A stretch of 64,000 nucleotides of DNA from Erythrobacter sp. (GCF_035194505.1 NZ_CP136573.1:2219001-2283000), one strand, 5' to 3'. Positions 52,426 to 61,763 are shown, numbered from the stretch's first letter. Numbers and translations: made by a program. The notes: generated from the letters alone by a model not told the origin.

Positions 52426-52935
52426 CTAGGCTCTCCCTCGAAACCACGGGAGATCACCATGTCCGCACATACGCCGCACGAATTGCACGACGAGTTTCCG
52501 CAGGATGCCGAGGTGCTTCACCGCTTGAAGATCGGCAATCCCCACTTCGTCCAGCTGGCCGACCGGCATCATGCGGTGAACCGCGAAATCCACCGCATCG
52601 CCGCCGAAATCGACGCCGCCAGCGACGAGCGGCTGGAAGGTCTGAAGCGCGAAAGGCTCCACCTGCTGGATGAAATCGCGGCGATGATCGAGGCCGAGGA
52701 AGGCAACCCCGCGCCCGCCTGAACAGGCTTGGGCGGGCGGCGCATGAGGCGATGCGCCGTCCGCTCCCCCCTTGAGAAACAAGCGCAAACTGCGCGGTGT
52801 CGTCCGGCGGTCCTCGCCTGAACGGCGCTGGCCCTTGCGGCGGTCTGCGCCCTCCATCGGCTCCTGCGCCTTGCGCCGGTCATCCTTGCGACGGTCGTCG
52901 CCGGTGGGGGTGGTGTCGGAGTTGTCGTTCGCCAT
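52426..52935 (-). CDS. Arg/Asp-repeat (DRR) small protein, end uncertain
   Basis: From ATG 52935 (AGG 5 bases upstream) the first ~50 residues are a distinctive charged repeat: GDDRRKDDRRKAQEP, GADRRKGQRRSGEDRRTTPR. Such DRR-repeat proteins occur beside PilZ, GGDEF or small stress proteins. The open frame continues antisense through the entire DUF465 gene to 52426, which is unlikely to be real; a frameshift or a stop I cannot place probably ends it near 52760-52790. Only the N-terminal half is considered credible. Confidence 0.3.
   Translation of the reverse strand: MANDNSDTTPTGDDRRKDDRRKAQEPMEGADRRKGQRRSGEDRRTTPRSLRLFLKGGADGASPHAPPAQACSGGRGVAFLGLDHRRDFIQQVEPFALQTFQPLVAGGVDFGGDAVDFAVHRMMPVGQLDEVGIADLQAVKHLGILRKLVVQFVRRMCGHGDLPWFRGRA
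52459..52722 (+). CDS. DUF465 (YdcH) family protein
   Basis: 87 residues from ATG 52459 with GGGAGA 5 bases before. The DUF465 core HFVQLADRHHAVNREIHR, then RLEGLKRERLHLLDEIAAMI, predicts a short two-helix coiled coil. YdcH proteins are common in alpha- and gammaproteobacteria and are of unknown function, often responsive to stress or oxygen. The FNR-like site upstream and a hairpin downstream (52735-52762) mark it as a separate unit. Confidence 0.88.
   Translation: MSAHTPHELHDEFPQDAEVLHRLKIGNPHFVQLADRHHAVNREIHRIAAEIDAASDERLEGLKRERLHLLDEIAAMIEAEEGNPAPA
52735..52762 (+). terminator. hairpin after DUF465
   Basis: GGGCGGCGCAT and ATGCGCCGTCC pair over 11 bases (one G-U) around the loop GAGGCG, 12 bases after the DUF465 stop; no T-run. 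Confidence 0.4.
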
Positions 52936-53102
52936 GCTCACCTCGTCTGCAGACAGCGTAACATCAAGCGGCTGTAAACCATAGGGCTTTGATGCAGGCG
53001 CTGCCCGGGCTGCCCCGCGCCGTCTTGCACTGCGCGGCGAAGGCGCTAGGGCACGCGGGATGCGGCGCATCGCCGCCGATGGCCCGAGGACACGATACGC
53101 CT

Positions 53103-54017
53103 GTGACTGATACGACATCCGGCACCGCAGCAGGGAGCCTTCCCGATCTCTCGAAAGCAGAAGTGCTGATCGAGGCGCTGCCCTATTTCCAGCGCTATGC
53201 AGGGCGCACCTTCGTGGTGAAATATGGCGGTCACGCGATGGGCGATCCGGCTGCGGCGCGCGACTTCGCCGAGGATATCGTGCTGCTGAAGGCGGTCGGC
53301 ATCAACCCGGTGGTGGTCCATGGCGGCGGCCCGCAGATCGGCGAGATGCTGGCGAAGCTGGGGGTGGAGAGCACCTTTGTCGACGGGTTGCGCGTCACCG
53401 ATGCGGCCACCGCCAAGGTCGCCGAAATGGTGCTGTCGGGCGCGATCAACAAGGAACTGGTCGGCTGGATCGCGGGTGCGGGCGGCAAGGCGATCGGCAT
53501 CTCCGGCAAGGACGGCGGGCTGGTGACGGCGCAAAAGGTCAGCCGCACCACCCGCGATCCTGACAGCAATATCGAACAGGTGGTGGATCTGGGCTTCGTG
53601 GGCGAGCCGGCCGAAGTCGATACCACGGTGATCGACACGATGGTGGCCGCAGGCATGATCCCGGTGATTGCCCCCATCGCCCCGGGCGCGGACGGGCAGA
53701 CCTACAATATCAACGCCGATACCATGGCTGGCGCCATCGCGGCGGCCCTGGGCGCGGCGCGGCTGTTCCTGCTGACTGACGTGCCGGGCGTGCTAGGCAC
53801 CAATGGGGAGCTCCTCACCGATCTCACCCCTGCGGCGATTGCCAAGCTGCGCGAAGACGGCGTGGTGCGCGGCGGCATGGTGCCCAAGCTCGAAACCTGC
53901 GTCACCGCGGTGCAATCGGGCTGCGAGGCAGCGGTGGTGCTCGACGGGCGGGTGGGCCACGCGATGCTGCTCGAATTCTTCACCGCAAGGGGTGCGGGCA
54001 CGCTGGTGCGGGCCTGA
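53103..54017 (+). CDS. argB: Acetylglutamate kinase
   Basis: 304 residues from GTG 53103; ATG 53079 and 52989 give longer but less typical N termini (close relatives begin M-T-D-T-T). Amino-acid kinase fold: FVVKYGGHAMG (phosphate loop Lys), VVVHGGGPQI, GISGKDGG, FLLTDVPGVLG, GGMVPKLETC. It phosphorylates N-acetylglutamate in arginine synthesis and is the step inhibited by arginine and relieved by PII proteins in some organisms; the sequence alone does not show which type. Followed by yggT. Confidence 0.95.
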   Translation: MTDTTSGTAAGSLPDLSKAEVLIEALPYFQRYAGRTFVVKYGGHAMGDPAAARDFAEDIVLLKAVGINPVVVHGGGPQIGEMLAKLGVESTFVDGLRVTDAATAKVAEMVLSGAINKELVGWIAGAGGKAIGISGKDGGLVTAQKVSRTTRDPDSNIEQVVDLGFVGEPAEVDTTVIDTMVAAGMIPVIAPIAPGADGQTYNINADTMAGAIAAALGAARLFLLTDVPGVLGTNGELLTDLTPAAIAKLREDGVVRGGMVPKLETCVTAVQSGCEAAVVLDGRVGHAMLLEFFTARGAGTLVRA

Positions 54018-54138
54018 TCTGCCGCCTGCGGGGAACTCCTCTCTGGCGCGAGGCGTATTAACAGGCTAATACGCCCAACAGGGACCTCATCAGGGCCGCG
54101 CCCCAGTGCGCTGCGCCCGGCACAGGATACGGATCGCA

Positions 54139-54432
54139 ATGCAAGGATTGGCTGTACTCGTCGATATTCTGGTGATGCTCACCAATGTGCTGGTGATGCT
54201 GATCATCGTGCAATTCGTGATCGGGCTGCTTTTCGCCTTCAACGTGGTGAGCCCGGGCAACGAATTCCTGCGGCAGGTCTATGAATCGATCAACCGCCTG
54301 CTCGAACCGGTGCTGCGGCCGATCCGCAACATCATGCCCAATACCGGCGCGATCGATTTCTCGCCGCTGGTGCTGATCCTTGGCCTGCAGATCCTCACCC
54401 GGGTGATGATGGGGCTGGCGGGAGCCTATTGA
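54139..54432 (+). CDS. YggT family membrane protein
   Basis: 97 residues from ATG 54139. Two hydrophobic segments (about 6-30 and 75-96) flank the YggT signature RLLEPVLRPIRNIMP, TGAIDFSPLVLILGLQIL. The family is linked to osmotic or extracytoplasmic functions and division-related clusters; mechanism is open. Its stop overlaps the folD start (TGATG), so the two genes are co-translated. Confidence 0.92.
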   Translation: MQGLAVLVDILVMLTNVLVMLIIVQFVIGLLFAFNVVSPGNEFLRQVYESINRLLEPVLRPIRNIMPNTGAIDFSPLVLILGLQILTRVMMGLAGAY

Positions 54433-55328
54433 TGAGCCAGGCGGCGACCATCGACGGTAAGGCCTTTGCCGAGGGTCTGCGTGCCCGCGTGGGCGAGGCC
54501 GCGGCGGCTTTCGCGCATCAGGCCGGCCGGCGTCCGGGCCTTGCGGTGGTGCTGGTGGGTGAGGACGCGGCAAGCCAGGTCTATGTCGGCGCCAAGGGCA
54601 AGGCCTGCGAGGCGGCCGGCATGGCGAGCTTCGAGCACCGCCTCCCCGCCGACACGAGCGAGGCCGCGCTGCTCTCGCTGATCGAGCGGCTCAATCAGGA
54701 CGAAGGGGTGGACGGGATCCTCGTCCAGCTGCCGCTCCCCGCCCATCTGCACGAACAGGCGATCATCGCCGCGATCAATCCGGACAAGGACGTAGACGGC
54801 TTCCACGTCATCAACGCCGGTAGGCTGAGCGTCGGGCAGACGGGCTTCGTGCCCTGCACTCCGCTGGGATGCATCATGCTGCTGAAGGATCGTCTGGGCG
54901 ATCTGTCGGGGCTGGATGCGGTGGTGATCGGCCGCTCGAACATTGTCGGCAAGCCGATGGCGCAGCTGCTGGTCGATGCCAACGCCACGGTGACCATCGC
55001 GCATAGCCGCACGAAGAACCTGCCCGAAGTGGTGCGCCGCGCCGATATCGTGGTGGCCGCGGTGGGCCGTCCGGAGATGGTGCGGGCTGACTGGATCAAG
55101 CCGGGCGCGACCGTGATCGATGTCGGTATCAACCGCCTGCCGCCCTCCGAGGAAAGTCCAAAGGGCAAGCTCGTCGGCGATGTCGCCACGGCCGAAGTGC
55201 GCGAGGTCGCAGGCGCGATCACGCCGGTGCCGGGCGGGGTCGGGCCGATGACCATCGCGGTGCTGCTGCGCAACACGCTGGTCGCCGCCCACCATCATGC
55301 CGGAATGCCTGCGCCGGAGGGGCTGTGA
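54432..55328 (+). CDS. folD: Bifunctional methylenetetrahydrofolate dehydrogenase/cyclohydrolase
   Basis: 298 residues from ATG 54432 (GGGAG 8 bases before; an in-frame TTG at 54429 precedes it). FolD motifs: QVYVGAKGKACE (catalytic Lys), ILVQLPLPAHL, DKDVDGFHVINAGRL, CTPLGCIMLL, VVIGRSNIVGKPMAQLL (NADP site), IDVGINR and VPGGVGPMTIAVLL. It interconverts 5,10-methylene- and 10-formyl-tetrahydrofolate. Its stop overlaps the next start as GTGA. Confidence 0.97.
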   Translation: MSQAATIDGKAFAEGLRARVGEAAAAFAHQAGRRPGLAVVLVGEDAASQVYVGAKGKACEAAGMASFEHRLPADTSEAALLSLIERLNQDEGVDGILVQLPLPAHLHEQAIIAAINPDKDVDGFHVINAGRLSVGQTGFVPCTPLGCIMLLKDRLGDLSGLDAVVIGRSNIVGKPMAQLLVDANATVTIAHSRTKNLPEVVRRADIVVAAVGRPEMVRADWIKPGATVIDVGINRLPPSEESPKGKLVGDVATAEVREVAGAITPVPGGVGPMTIAVLLRNTLVAAHHHAGMPAPEGL

Positions 55329-56107
55329 CCCGCGCCCGCGGTCTGCTGGCGCTCGCAACGCTCGCCTGCGTGCTTTCCGCCTGCGCCAGTCCGCGCCCCA
55401 AGGGTCCGCCGCCGGCCGTGATCAACCGGGTGCTGACCGGCGCGCCCGGGGCTGGCCAGCCGAGCAAGATCGTCGCTGCCGAAATCGCCTTTGCCCGCGC
55501 CGCGCGCGAGCAGGGGCAGTGGACCGCTTTCCGGATGTTCGCCGCCCCCGGCGCGCTGCTCCACGGCGGCAACGGCCCCTTCGCTATCGAGCCCTGGCTC
55601 GCCACGCAGAGTGATCCGCCCCAGGCGGTGCAGTGGGAGCCGCGCGCGGTCGTCGTCAGCTGCGACGGGGCGCTGGCGGTCAGCCAGGGGCGCTCGATCG
55701 AGCCTGACGGGACGGTCGGCAATTTCCTCACAGTGTGGGAACGGCAGGGCGACGGCCAGTATCGCTATGTCTTCGACGCGGGCGGCCCCGACGTGCCCCA
55801 GCCGCCGAAGAAGAAGCCGGTCGAGGCCGAGGGCGGGATCGTCGTCACCGCGATGGATGCGGTGCTCGGCATGGTCGCCTCCTGTCCGCGCGGGGGGGGC
55901 GAGATTCTGCCGCCGCCGCCGATCCCGGTGGGCGAGGACGGCAAGACCGATGCCCGCCTGTCGCGCGATGGCACCCTGCGCTGGCGCTGGGAACACCGCG
56001 CTGACGGCACGCGCTTTGCGGCGGCCGAATACTTCTACGAGGGCCGCTGGCTCACCGCTTTCGAGCAAAGCATCAAGCCCGTCCCCGCGCCCGCGCCCGC
56101 CGAGTAA
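55325..56107 (+). CDS. Hypothetical lipoprotein with NTF2-like domain
   Basis: 260 residues from GTG 55325, which overlaps the folD stop. Signal peptide ends at lipobox LSAC (about residue 20). The mature part (AFRMFAAPGALLHGGNG, WEPRAVVVSCDGALAVSQG, VGNFLTVWERQGDGQYRYVFD in parts) looks like a SnoaL/DUF4440 nuclear-transport-factor-2 fold, followed by Pro-rich segment and a second beta-rich half with WEHRADGTRFAAAEYFYEG. Family assignment is tentative. Probably outer-membrane anchored. In the yggT-folD operon. Confidence 0.75.
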   Translation: MTRARGLLALATLACVLSACASPRPKGPPPAVINRVLTGAPGAGQPSKIVAAEIAFARAAREQGQWTAFRMFAAPGALLHGGNGPFAIEPWLATQSDPPQAVQWEPRAVVVSCDGALAVSQGRSIEPDGTVGNFLTVWERQGDGQYRYVFDAGGPDVPQPPKKKPVEAEGGIVVTAMDAVLGMVASCPRGGGEILPPPPIPVGEDGKTDARLSRDGTLRWRWEHRADGTRFAAAEYFYEGRWLTAFEQSIKPVPAPAPAE

Positions 56108-56119
56108 GCACTGCCTGCC

Positions 56120-56749
56120 ATGATCTTCACCGAACTCTTCCTGTCCGCCTTTGTCACCCTGTTCGTGGTGATCGACCCGCCCGGCTGTGCGCCGATCTAT
56201 GCCGGGCTGACCAAGGGGGCGAGCGCCGCGCAGGCCCGCTCCATGGCTCTGCGCGCGACCATGATCGCCTCGATCATCCTGCTGATCTTCGCGCTGTTCG
56301 GGCAGGAATTGCTGAGCGCGCTGCATATCGAGCTCAACTCGTTCCGCATCGCGGGCGGGCTGATGCTGTTCTTCATCGCCTTCGACATGGTGTTTGAAAA
56401 GCGCACCCAGCGACGCGAAAGCCGCGCAGAGAAGATCGCGGCGACACCCGAGATCGAGGACGTCTCGGTGTTCCCGATGGCGATGCCGATGCTCGCCGGG
56501 CCGGGCGCGATCGCGGCGATCATGCTGCTGATGAACGAGGCCGATGGGCTGACGGAATCGATCGAGGTGCTGGCCGCGCTGGCGGCGGTGCTGGCGATCA
56601 CCGCGGCATCGCTGGTCGCCGCCGGACCGCTGATCCGGGTGCTGGGCGACAAGGTGGAGGCGGTCATCACCCGCCTGCTGGGCGTGCTGCTGTCCGCGCT
56701 GGCGGCGCAATATGTGATCGACGGGCTGAAGGGCAGCTTCTCGCTGTAA
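56120..56749 (+). CDS. MarC family membrane protein
   Basis: 209 residues with six membrane segments. MarC/NAAT signature: FVTLFVVIDPPGCAPIYAGLT, then GALLML-type block (RIAGGLMLFFIAFDMV) and MAMPMLAGPGAIAAIM near residue 117. Despite the name, a multiple-antibiotic-resistance role has been withdrawn for E. coli MarC; some relatives transport neutral amino acids. It lies 12 bases after the lipoprotein gene and is probably the last gene of the unit. No target or substrate is readable. Confidence 0.92.
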   Translation: MIFTELFLSAFVTLFVVIDPPGCAPIYAGLTKGASAAQARSMALRATMIASIILLIFALFGQELLSALHIELNSFRIAGGLMLFFIAFDMVFEKRTQRRESRAEKIAATPEIEDVSVFPMAMPMLAGPGAIAAIMLLMNEADGLTESIEVLAALAAVLAITAASLVAAGPLIRVLGDKVEAVITRLLGVLLSALAAQYVIDGLKGSFSL

Positions 56750-56788
56750 TACCAAGGTTCGCTGGCGCGAACCGCAGACCCCGCGCCC

Positions 56789-57400
56789 CTATTGCAGCGT
56801 GACGATGTCCTCGTCGCCATCGGTGCGGCCGAAGAACTGCATCAACTGCACCAGCAATTCGCACCGCACAGTGAGGTTTTCCGCTTCGAGCAGGGCCTGC
56901 TTGCTCGCTGGATCGAAGGGCGCGATCTGCGAGACGCCGTTGATCAGCGAGCGATCATCGAGCCGCGCGACCGAATCCCAGTCGACCGAATAGCCCTGCC
57001 GGTCAGCAAAGCGGCGCGCCTCGCGCTCGAACCCGCCGCGCTGGGCGTGGGAGAGGGTTTCGTCCTCGTCCTCGTCCATGATCTCGGCCTCGATCTGGCG
57101 GAAGGCAGTGGTCACCTCCAGCTCGCGCACCATCCGGAAGCGCGTGGTGCCTTCAAGGATGAGGTTGTAGCGCCCGTCATCCATCGCCTGCACCTCGCCG
57201 ATTTTGCCGACGCAGCCGACGCGGTAGAGCGGCGCGCCCTCTTGCGGGCGCTGCGGCTGGATCATGGCGATCTGGCGGTCGCGAATCAGCGCATCGCCGA
57301 CCAGCGCGCGGTAACGCGGCTCGAAGATGTGAAGCGGCAGCTGCATCCCGGGAAACAGCACCGCGCCGGTCAGGGGAAAGATGGAAAGGCGTTTCGTCAT
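56789..57400 (-). CDS. LON substrate-binding-domain (LonN) protein
   Basis: 203 residues from ATG 57400, which overlaps the upstream thioredoxin stop as ATGA. The entire protein is the LON N-terminal domain (PF02190): FPLTGAVLFPGMQLPLHIFE, RYRALVGDAL, GRYNLILEGTTRFRMVREL. There is no AAA or protease domain, so it is not a protease. Such free LonN proteins are widespread in alphaproteobacteria, nearly always next to this thioredoxin-TPR gene, which suggests a joint role in protein quality control; that remains inference. Confidence 0.92.
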   Translation of the reverse strand: MTKRLSIFPLTGAVLFPGMQLPLHIFEPRYRALVGDALIRDRQIAMIQPQRPQEGAPLYRVGCVGKIGEVQAMDDGRYNLILEGTTRFRMVRELEVTTAFRQIEAEIMDEDEDETLSHAQRGGFEREARRFADRQGYSVDWDSVARLDDRSLINGVSQIAPFDPASKQALLEAENLTVRCELLVQLMQFFGRTDGDEDIVTLQ

Positions 57401-58338
57401 CCGAACAATACGCGCGACAGGCGGCGACGGACGCCGACCACCCATTCATCCTCGAGCCCTGTGGCCTCGAAAATCTTGAGCAGCTTGGCGCGCGCGGCAC
57501 CTTCGTTCCATTCGCGGTCGGCCGCGATCATGGCGAGGAGGGTGTCGGCGGCGGTGTCGCGCTCTCCGGCGGCGAAGGCAGCCTCGGCAAAGGCGAACTG
57601 CGCGTCCATGTTTTCCGGTGCGGCGGTGGCAGCAGCGCGCAGGGCGGCCAGCTCGCCGTCATCGACGCGGGTGCCGGCAAGCTCCAGCGCGGAGCGGGCG
57701 GGGGCAATCGCGGCATCGGTGGCGAGGCGGGGATCGGAATCGATCACCTCCATCACCTGGCGGGCCTGATCGACTTCGCCCAGCATCACCAGCGCGCGCA
57801 CGAGGCCGGCATGGGCAGGCGCGTTCTCGGGCGCGAATTCGGTGATCTGGGCAAAGATCCCCGCCGCACGCTGGGCATCGCCTGCCCCGAGCGCATCCTC
57901 GCCCATCTTCACGAACTGCGCGAGTTCCTCGGGCGAGGGGCCTTGCGGCGCGCCGTCCGCAGCGCCGCCGCCGGCCTGCACCGGCAGCTGGGCGAGCAGC
58001 TGGTCGAGCGTCGCCTTCAACTGCGATTCGCTGCGGGCATTGGTGAGATCGGCGACCGGCTGGCCCTGGAACATGGCATAGACCGTCGGGATCGAGCGCA
58101 CCTGGAACTGCGCGGCGATGAACTGTTCCTCGTCGACATTGATCTTGGCCAGCACCACGCCCTTGTCGGCATATTCGGCCGCGACCTTCTCCAGCACCGG
58201 AGCGAGCGCCTTGCACGGCCCGCACCATTCGGCCCAGAAATCGAGGATGACGAGGCTCGTCTGTGACGGCTCCACCACCGTCTTGCGGAAGCGTTCCACC
58301 GCCTTCTGTTCGTCGATGCTCAATCCCATGCTGGCCAA
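57397..58338 (-). CDS. Thioredoxin/TPR co-chaperone (YbbN-like)
   Basis: About 313 residues. A TTG at 58338 has AGGAG 6 bases upstream; ATG 58329 is three codons further on. N-terminal thioredoxin fold with WAEWCGPCKAL (intact CxxC), IPTVYAMFQGQPV (cis-Pro loop), then a helical tetratricopeptide half (AGDAQRAAGIFAQI, HAGLVRALVMLGEVDQAR). YbbN/CnoX proteins hold unfolded proteins for DnaK/GroEL under oxidative stress; E. coli YbbN has a SxxC active site, whereas this CGPC could be redox-active. Co-translated with LonN. Confidence 0.93.
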   Translation of the reverse strand: MASMGLSIDEQKAVERFRKTVVEPSQTSLVILDFWAEWCGPCKALAPVLEKVAAEYADKGVVLAKINVDEEQFIAAQFQVRSIPTVYAMFQGQPVADLTNARSESQLKATLDQLLAQLPVQAGGGAADGAPQGPSPEELAQFVKMGEDALGAGDAQRAAGIFAQITEFAPENAPAHAGLVRALVMLGEVDQARQVMEVIDSDPRLATDAAIAPARSALELAGTRVDDGELAALRAAATAAPENMDAQFAFAEAAFAAGERDTAADTLLAMIAADREWNEGAARAKLLKIFEATGLEDEWVVGVRRRLSRVLFG

Positions 58339-58554
58339 GGTCTGCTCCTGTCTGTGCTGCGCGGCTCTGTCTGCCGCCCCAATGTGGGGCATCTTCGGCG
58401 GATGTGAAGCGCGCATTTGTGCTGGCGGCAAGGGGCGCTGCAATCAAGTCCCATCAGCCCCAAATTTGCGCTTGCAGGGTGCGCAAGGCGCTGCTAATCG
58501 CGCCGCCTCTCCGGCAGAACCTGCGCTTTCGCAAGTTTCTGTCAGCGCCAGTGA

Positions 58555-58629
58555 GCGGGCGTAGCTCAGGGGTAGAGCACAACCTTGCCAAGGTTGGGGT
58601 CGAGGGTTCGAATCCCTTCGCCCGCTCCA
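58555..58629 (+). tRNA. tRNA-Gly(GCC)
   Basis: 75 bases with CCA encoded. Acceptor stem GCGGGCG (58555-58561) pairs with CGCCCGC (58619-58625); discriminator T and CCA follow. D-arm TAGCTCAGGGGTAGAGC, anticodon stem CAACC/GGTTG with loop TTGCCAA (anticodon GCC), T-arm GAGGGTTCGAATCCC (15 bases) are normal. Confidence 0.98.
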
Positions 58630-58949
58630 TTTTCCAGACCACAGAACCATGTTGTCCGGCACGCGGCCCCGCGTGTGCGGGCTTTGCGCTGTTTGCTGCG
58701 AGCGCGATAAAGGTGATGCTGTGCAGCAACACCATCCCCAATAATTGCCGGCGCGCCAAGTAATCGTTCTGAAACAATCGCCGAAGCCCCACGCCATTTC
58801 TGGCGCGATTCCGCAGTATTGCAGAAATATCTGCTGATAAATCCGATTATTACCTTTTTGTGAAAGGTCGCCAGAACCCCCGGTCGTCAACAAAGTGTCA
58901 CGCACCACCAATAGCGGCGCGGCAATTCATCCAGACACAGGGGAAACCA
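58630..58949 (+). other. 320-base leader/intergenic region before the large TonB receptor
   Basis: No gene seen. Just after the tRNA there is a short hairpin CACGCGG-CC-CCGCGTG that may end tRNA transcription. The second half (58770-58870) is AT-rich with TGCAGAAATATCTGCT and AATCCGATTATTACC, a likely promoter area. AGGGGAAA at about 58940-58946 precedes the TTG start. Confidence 0.5.
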
Positions 58950-61763
58950 TTGACCACCACCGGATCGCTGCGCCTGCGCATTTCGCACAAGGCTCTCATG
59001 CTCGCTGCCGTCGCTGCCGTACCGCACGCTGCCTTTGCCCAGAGCCAGACGCCGGCCGAGGAAAAGCCGGAAGAAGCGCAGGAGATTGTCGTTTCGGGCG
59101 AGCGTCCGATCGCCGAATCCGAAGCGGCGGCACTGCGCGTCCAGCGTCTGTCGGACAATCTCGTCACGGTTGCGGCGGCGGACTCGGTCGGCCGCCTGCC
59201 CGATCAGAACATCGCCCAGGCCGCTGGCCGCCTGCCGGGTCTCGCGGTCGAGCGTGACCAGGGCCAGGCCCGCTACATCAGCCTGCGCGGCGCGCCCAAC
59301 TACTGGACCACGCTGAGCTTCGACGGGATCAACATCGTCAGCCCCGAAGGCCGCGATGCGCGCTTCGATTCGATCCCTTCCGCGATCGCCTCGATGATCA
59401 TCGTCAGCAAGGCGGTGACGCCGGACATGCCGGGCGAGACCGTGGCGGGCAACGTCAACATCGTCACCCGTTCGGCCTTCGACTATTCGGGCCTTCGCGT
59501 ACTGGGCAAGGCCGGTTACGGCTTGGCCGAACTGGGCGATCGCAAGGAATATGAAGCCAACCTTGTGGCTTCGGACCGCTGGGACGTCGGCGGGCTGGGC
59601 GAGATCGGCCTGCTCGTGTCGGGCAGCTATTTCGAACGCAACATGGTCACCGACAATTTCGAGATCGACTGGGAGCGCGTTTCGCAGGATCAGCGTCCCG
59701 ATAGCGTCACCCGCTTCTGGGCGCGCGAGACCGAGAACAAGCTCTACCGCCTGACCCGCAAGAACTGGTCGGTATCGGGCCGTCTCGACTGGCGTCCGGA
59801 TGCCGACAACGAGATTTCGCTGCGGTCGATCTACACGATCTTCACCGACGACGAGGCGCGCGACAACTATATCTTCGACATGGACGATCGTCAGGGCGAT
59901 CTGGTGGCCAACACCGCGGCCTGCCCGACCGCGATCAACTCCACGCCGACCACCACCGGCTATGCTGACGTGTGTATCGGCAACACCCCGCTGGCCGGCA
60001 CGGTCTACGGCGTCGACATCAACCAGCGTTCGACCTTGCGCGCGTTCGAGCAGTCGATCTTCACCACGACGCTCGAAGGCAAGCACACCTTCGGCGACAG
60101 CGGCTTCCGGTTCGAATGGCTTGGCAATTACACCCGTTCGCGCGATGATCGTTCGGTGGTCGGCGAAGCGCGGTGGAACAGCCCCTCGACCCGCACCCTG
60201 CGCCCGACGGTGGCCTATGACTTCACCAATCCGCAGCTGGCCCGCGTGCAGCTGTTCAACACGCTGCAACTCGCCAGCCCGACCCGTTTCCAGGCCGGCA
60301 CCGGCGTGACCGCGATCGACACCTTCACCAAGCCGCTCAGCTCGCTGCGCGTGCTTGATGCGGTGGACGATACCGACGCTTACACCGCGCGCGCGATTGT
60401 CGCTTATGACACCGGCTTCCTTGGCGGGGATGCGACCTTCAAGGCTGGCTTCCAGTATGATCAGCGCACCAAGGAATCGGTCAACAACCAGATCCTGCTC
60501 AACACCGCAGCGCAGTTCACGCAGATCGGCCTGTCGACCAACTACAATGATTTCGCGATCGACCTGCCGTTCCAGGGCGAGATCCCGCTTGGCTATACCT
60601 TCCGCTACTTCAACACCGAGCGGATGGCCGAGGTCGCGGCAGCGGCGCGGGCCAACTTTGCCTTTGCGCCGCTGACCGGCGACAACTTCAAGGTGCGCGA
60701 GAGTGTCTATGCCGGTTTCGTGATGGGCACGCTGCGCTATGACTGGGGCAGCATCCTTGGCGGTGTGCGCATGGAGAAGCTCGAGAACACCGGCACCGCG
60801 CTCGCCACGATCGGCGCGGCCAATCAGACGGTGACCGCCGGCAGCAGCCGCACGCTGTTCTTCCCGAGCCTGCACCTCAATTACAACGTCTCGGACAACG
60901 GCAAGCTGCGCTTCGGCTACACCAGCGGCGCGGCGCGGGCGGATTATGACCAGCTGCGTCCGAACGTCGTGATCAACGATGCCAACCTCACCATCTCGGG
61001 CGGCAACCCGGCGGTGAAGCCCGAGCGTTCGTGGGGCCTCGACAGCTATCTCGAATGGTACATCGTGCCGCAGGGCTTCCTGTCGATCGGCGCCTTCTAC
61101 CGCGATGTGCGCGACGTGCTCTACACGGATCGCCGAACCTTCAATTCCGATGCGCTCAACATCGGCGGGGTGGACCGTTCGGACTACATCTTCACCGGCA
61201 TCGCCAATGCCGGCAGCGGGCGGATCTACGGGGTGGAAATGGCGGCGCAGCTCCAGCTTGAACCCTGGACCGACGATCTTGGTCTGCCCGAATGGATGGG
61301 CGGCTTCGGCATCAGCGCCAACCTGACGCTCAACGATAGCGAGGTGACCAAGCCTGCCTTTGCCGCGTCGAATATCCCCGCGCGCAAGGTGCCCCTGCCG
61401 GGCACGTCGGACACGGTCTACAATATCGGCGGCTATTACGAGAAGTACGGCTTCTCGGCCCGCCTCCAGTACCAGCGCCGCAGTGCCTGGCTGGACGGGA
61501 TATCTAATGACCTTGCCGACGCGGGCGATACCTACTGGGCGGCAGATGACGAGCTCGACTTCTCGGCGCGCTATGCGATCACGCCGAATTTCGAGGTCTA
61601 TTTCGACGCCTCGAACCTGCTCGACAATCCCGGTCGTCGCTTTACCGAACCGGGTAACCTGCTGACTGCTTCGGGAACTCCGACGCCGTTCACCGACAAC
61701 CTGACGATCGAGTGGGAGCGCTTCGGCCGCCGCTATTCGGGCGGTATCCGCTTCACCTTCTGA
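58950..61763 (+). CDS. Large TonB-dependent receptor (Caulobacter/Xanthomonas type)
   Basis: 937 residues from TTG 58950 with AGGGGAAA 7 bases before. A signal peptide (about 1-30, ending HAAFAQ) is followed by IVVSGERP as TonB-box-like, then the plug: LPDQNIAQAAGRLPGLAVERDQG (in parts), RYISLRGAPNYWTTLSFDG, MIIVSKAVTPDMPGE, and GNVNIVTR. The 'R-LPD-N-A-A--R-PG' and 'ITVLKA/MIIVSK-TPDMP' blocks match the TIGR01782-type receptors of Caulobacter and Xanthomonas, many of which import polysaccharide or lignin-derived compounds. C-terminal GIRFTF. Ligand unknown. Followed by a clear rho-independent terminator. Confidence 0.95.
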   Translation: MTTTGSLRLRISHKALMLAAVAAVPHAAFAQSQTPAEEKPEEAQEIVVSGERPIAESEAAALRVQRLSDNLVTVAAADSVGRLPDQNIAQAAGRLPGLAVERDQGQARYISLRGAPNYWTTLSFDGINIVSPEGRDARFDSIPSAIASMIIVSKAVTPDMPGETVAGNVNIVTRSAFDYSGLRVLGKAGYGLAELGDRKEYEANLVASDRWDVGGLGEIGLLVSGSYFERNMVTDNFEIDWERVSQDQRPDSVTRFWARETENKLYRLTRKNWSVSGRLDWRPDADNEISLRSIYTIFTDDEARDNYIFDMDDRQGDLVANTAACPTAINSTPTTTGYADVCIGNTPLAGTVYGVDINQRSTLRAFEQSIFTTTLEGKHTFGDSGFRFEWLGNYTRSRDDRSVVGEARWNSPSTRTLRPTVAYDFTNPQLARVQLFNTLQLASPTRFQAGTGVTAIDTFTKPLSSLRVLDAVDDTDAYTARAIVAYDTGFLGGDATFKAGFQYDQRTKESVNNQILLNTAAQFTQIGLSTNYNDFAIDLPFQGEIPLGYTFRYFNTERMAEVAAAARANFAFAPLTGDNFKVRESVYAGFVMGTLRYDWGSILGGVRMEKLENTGTALATIGAANQTVTAGSSRTLFFPSLHLNYNVSDNGKLRFGYTSGAARADYDQLRPNVVINDANLTISGGNPAVKPERSWGLDSYLEWYIVPQGFLSIGAFYRDVRDVLYTDRRTFNSDALNIGGVDRSDYIFTGIANAGSGRIYGVEMAAQLQLEPWTDDLGLPEWMGGFGISANLTLNDSEVTKPAFAASNIPARKVPLPGTSDTVYNIGGYYEKYGFSARLQYQRRSAWLDGISNDLADAGDTYWAADDELDFSARYAITPNFEVYFDASNLLDNPGRRFTEPGNLLTASGTPTPFTDNLTIEWERFGRRYSGGIRFTF

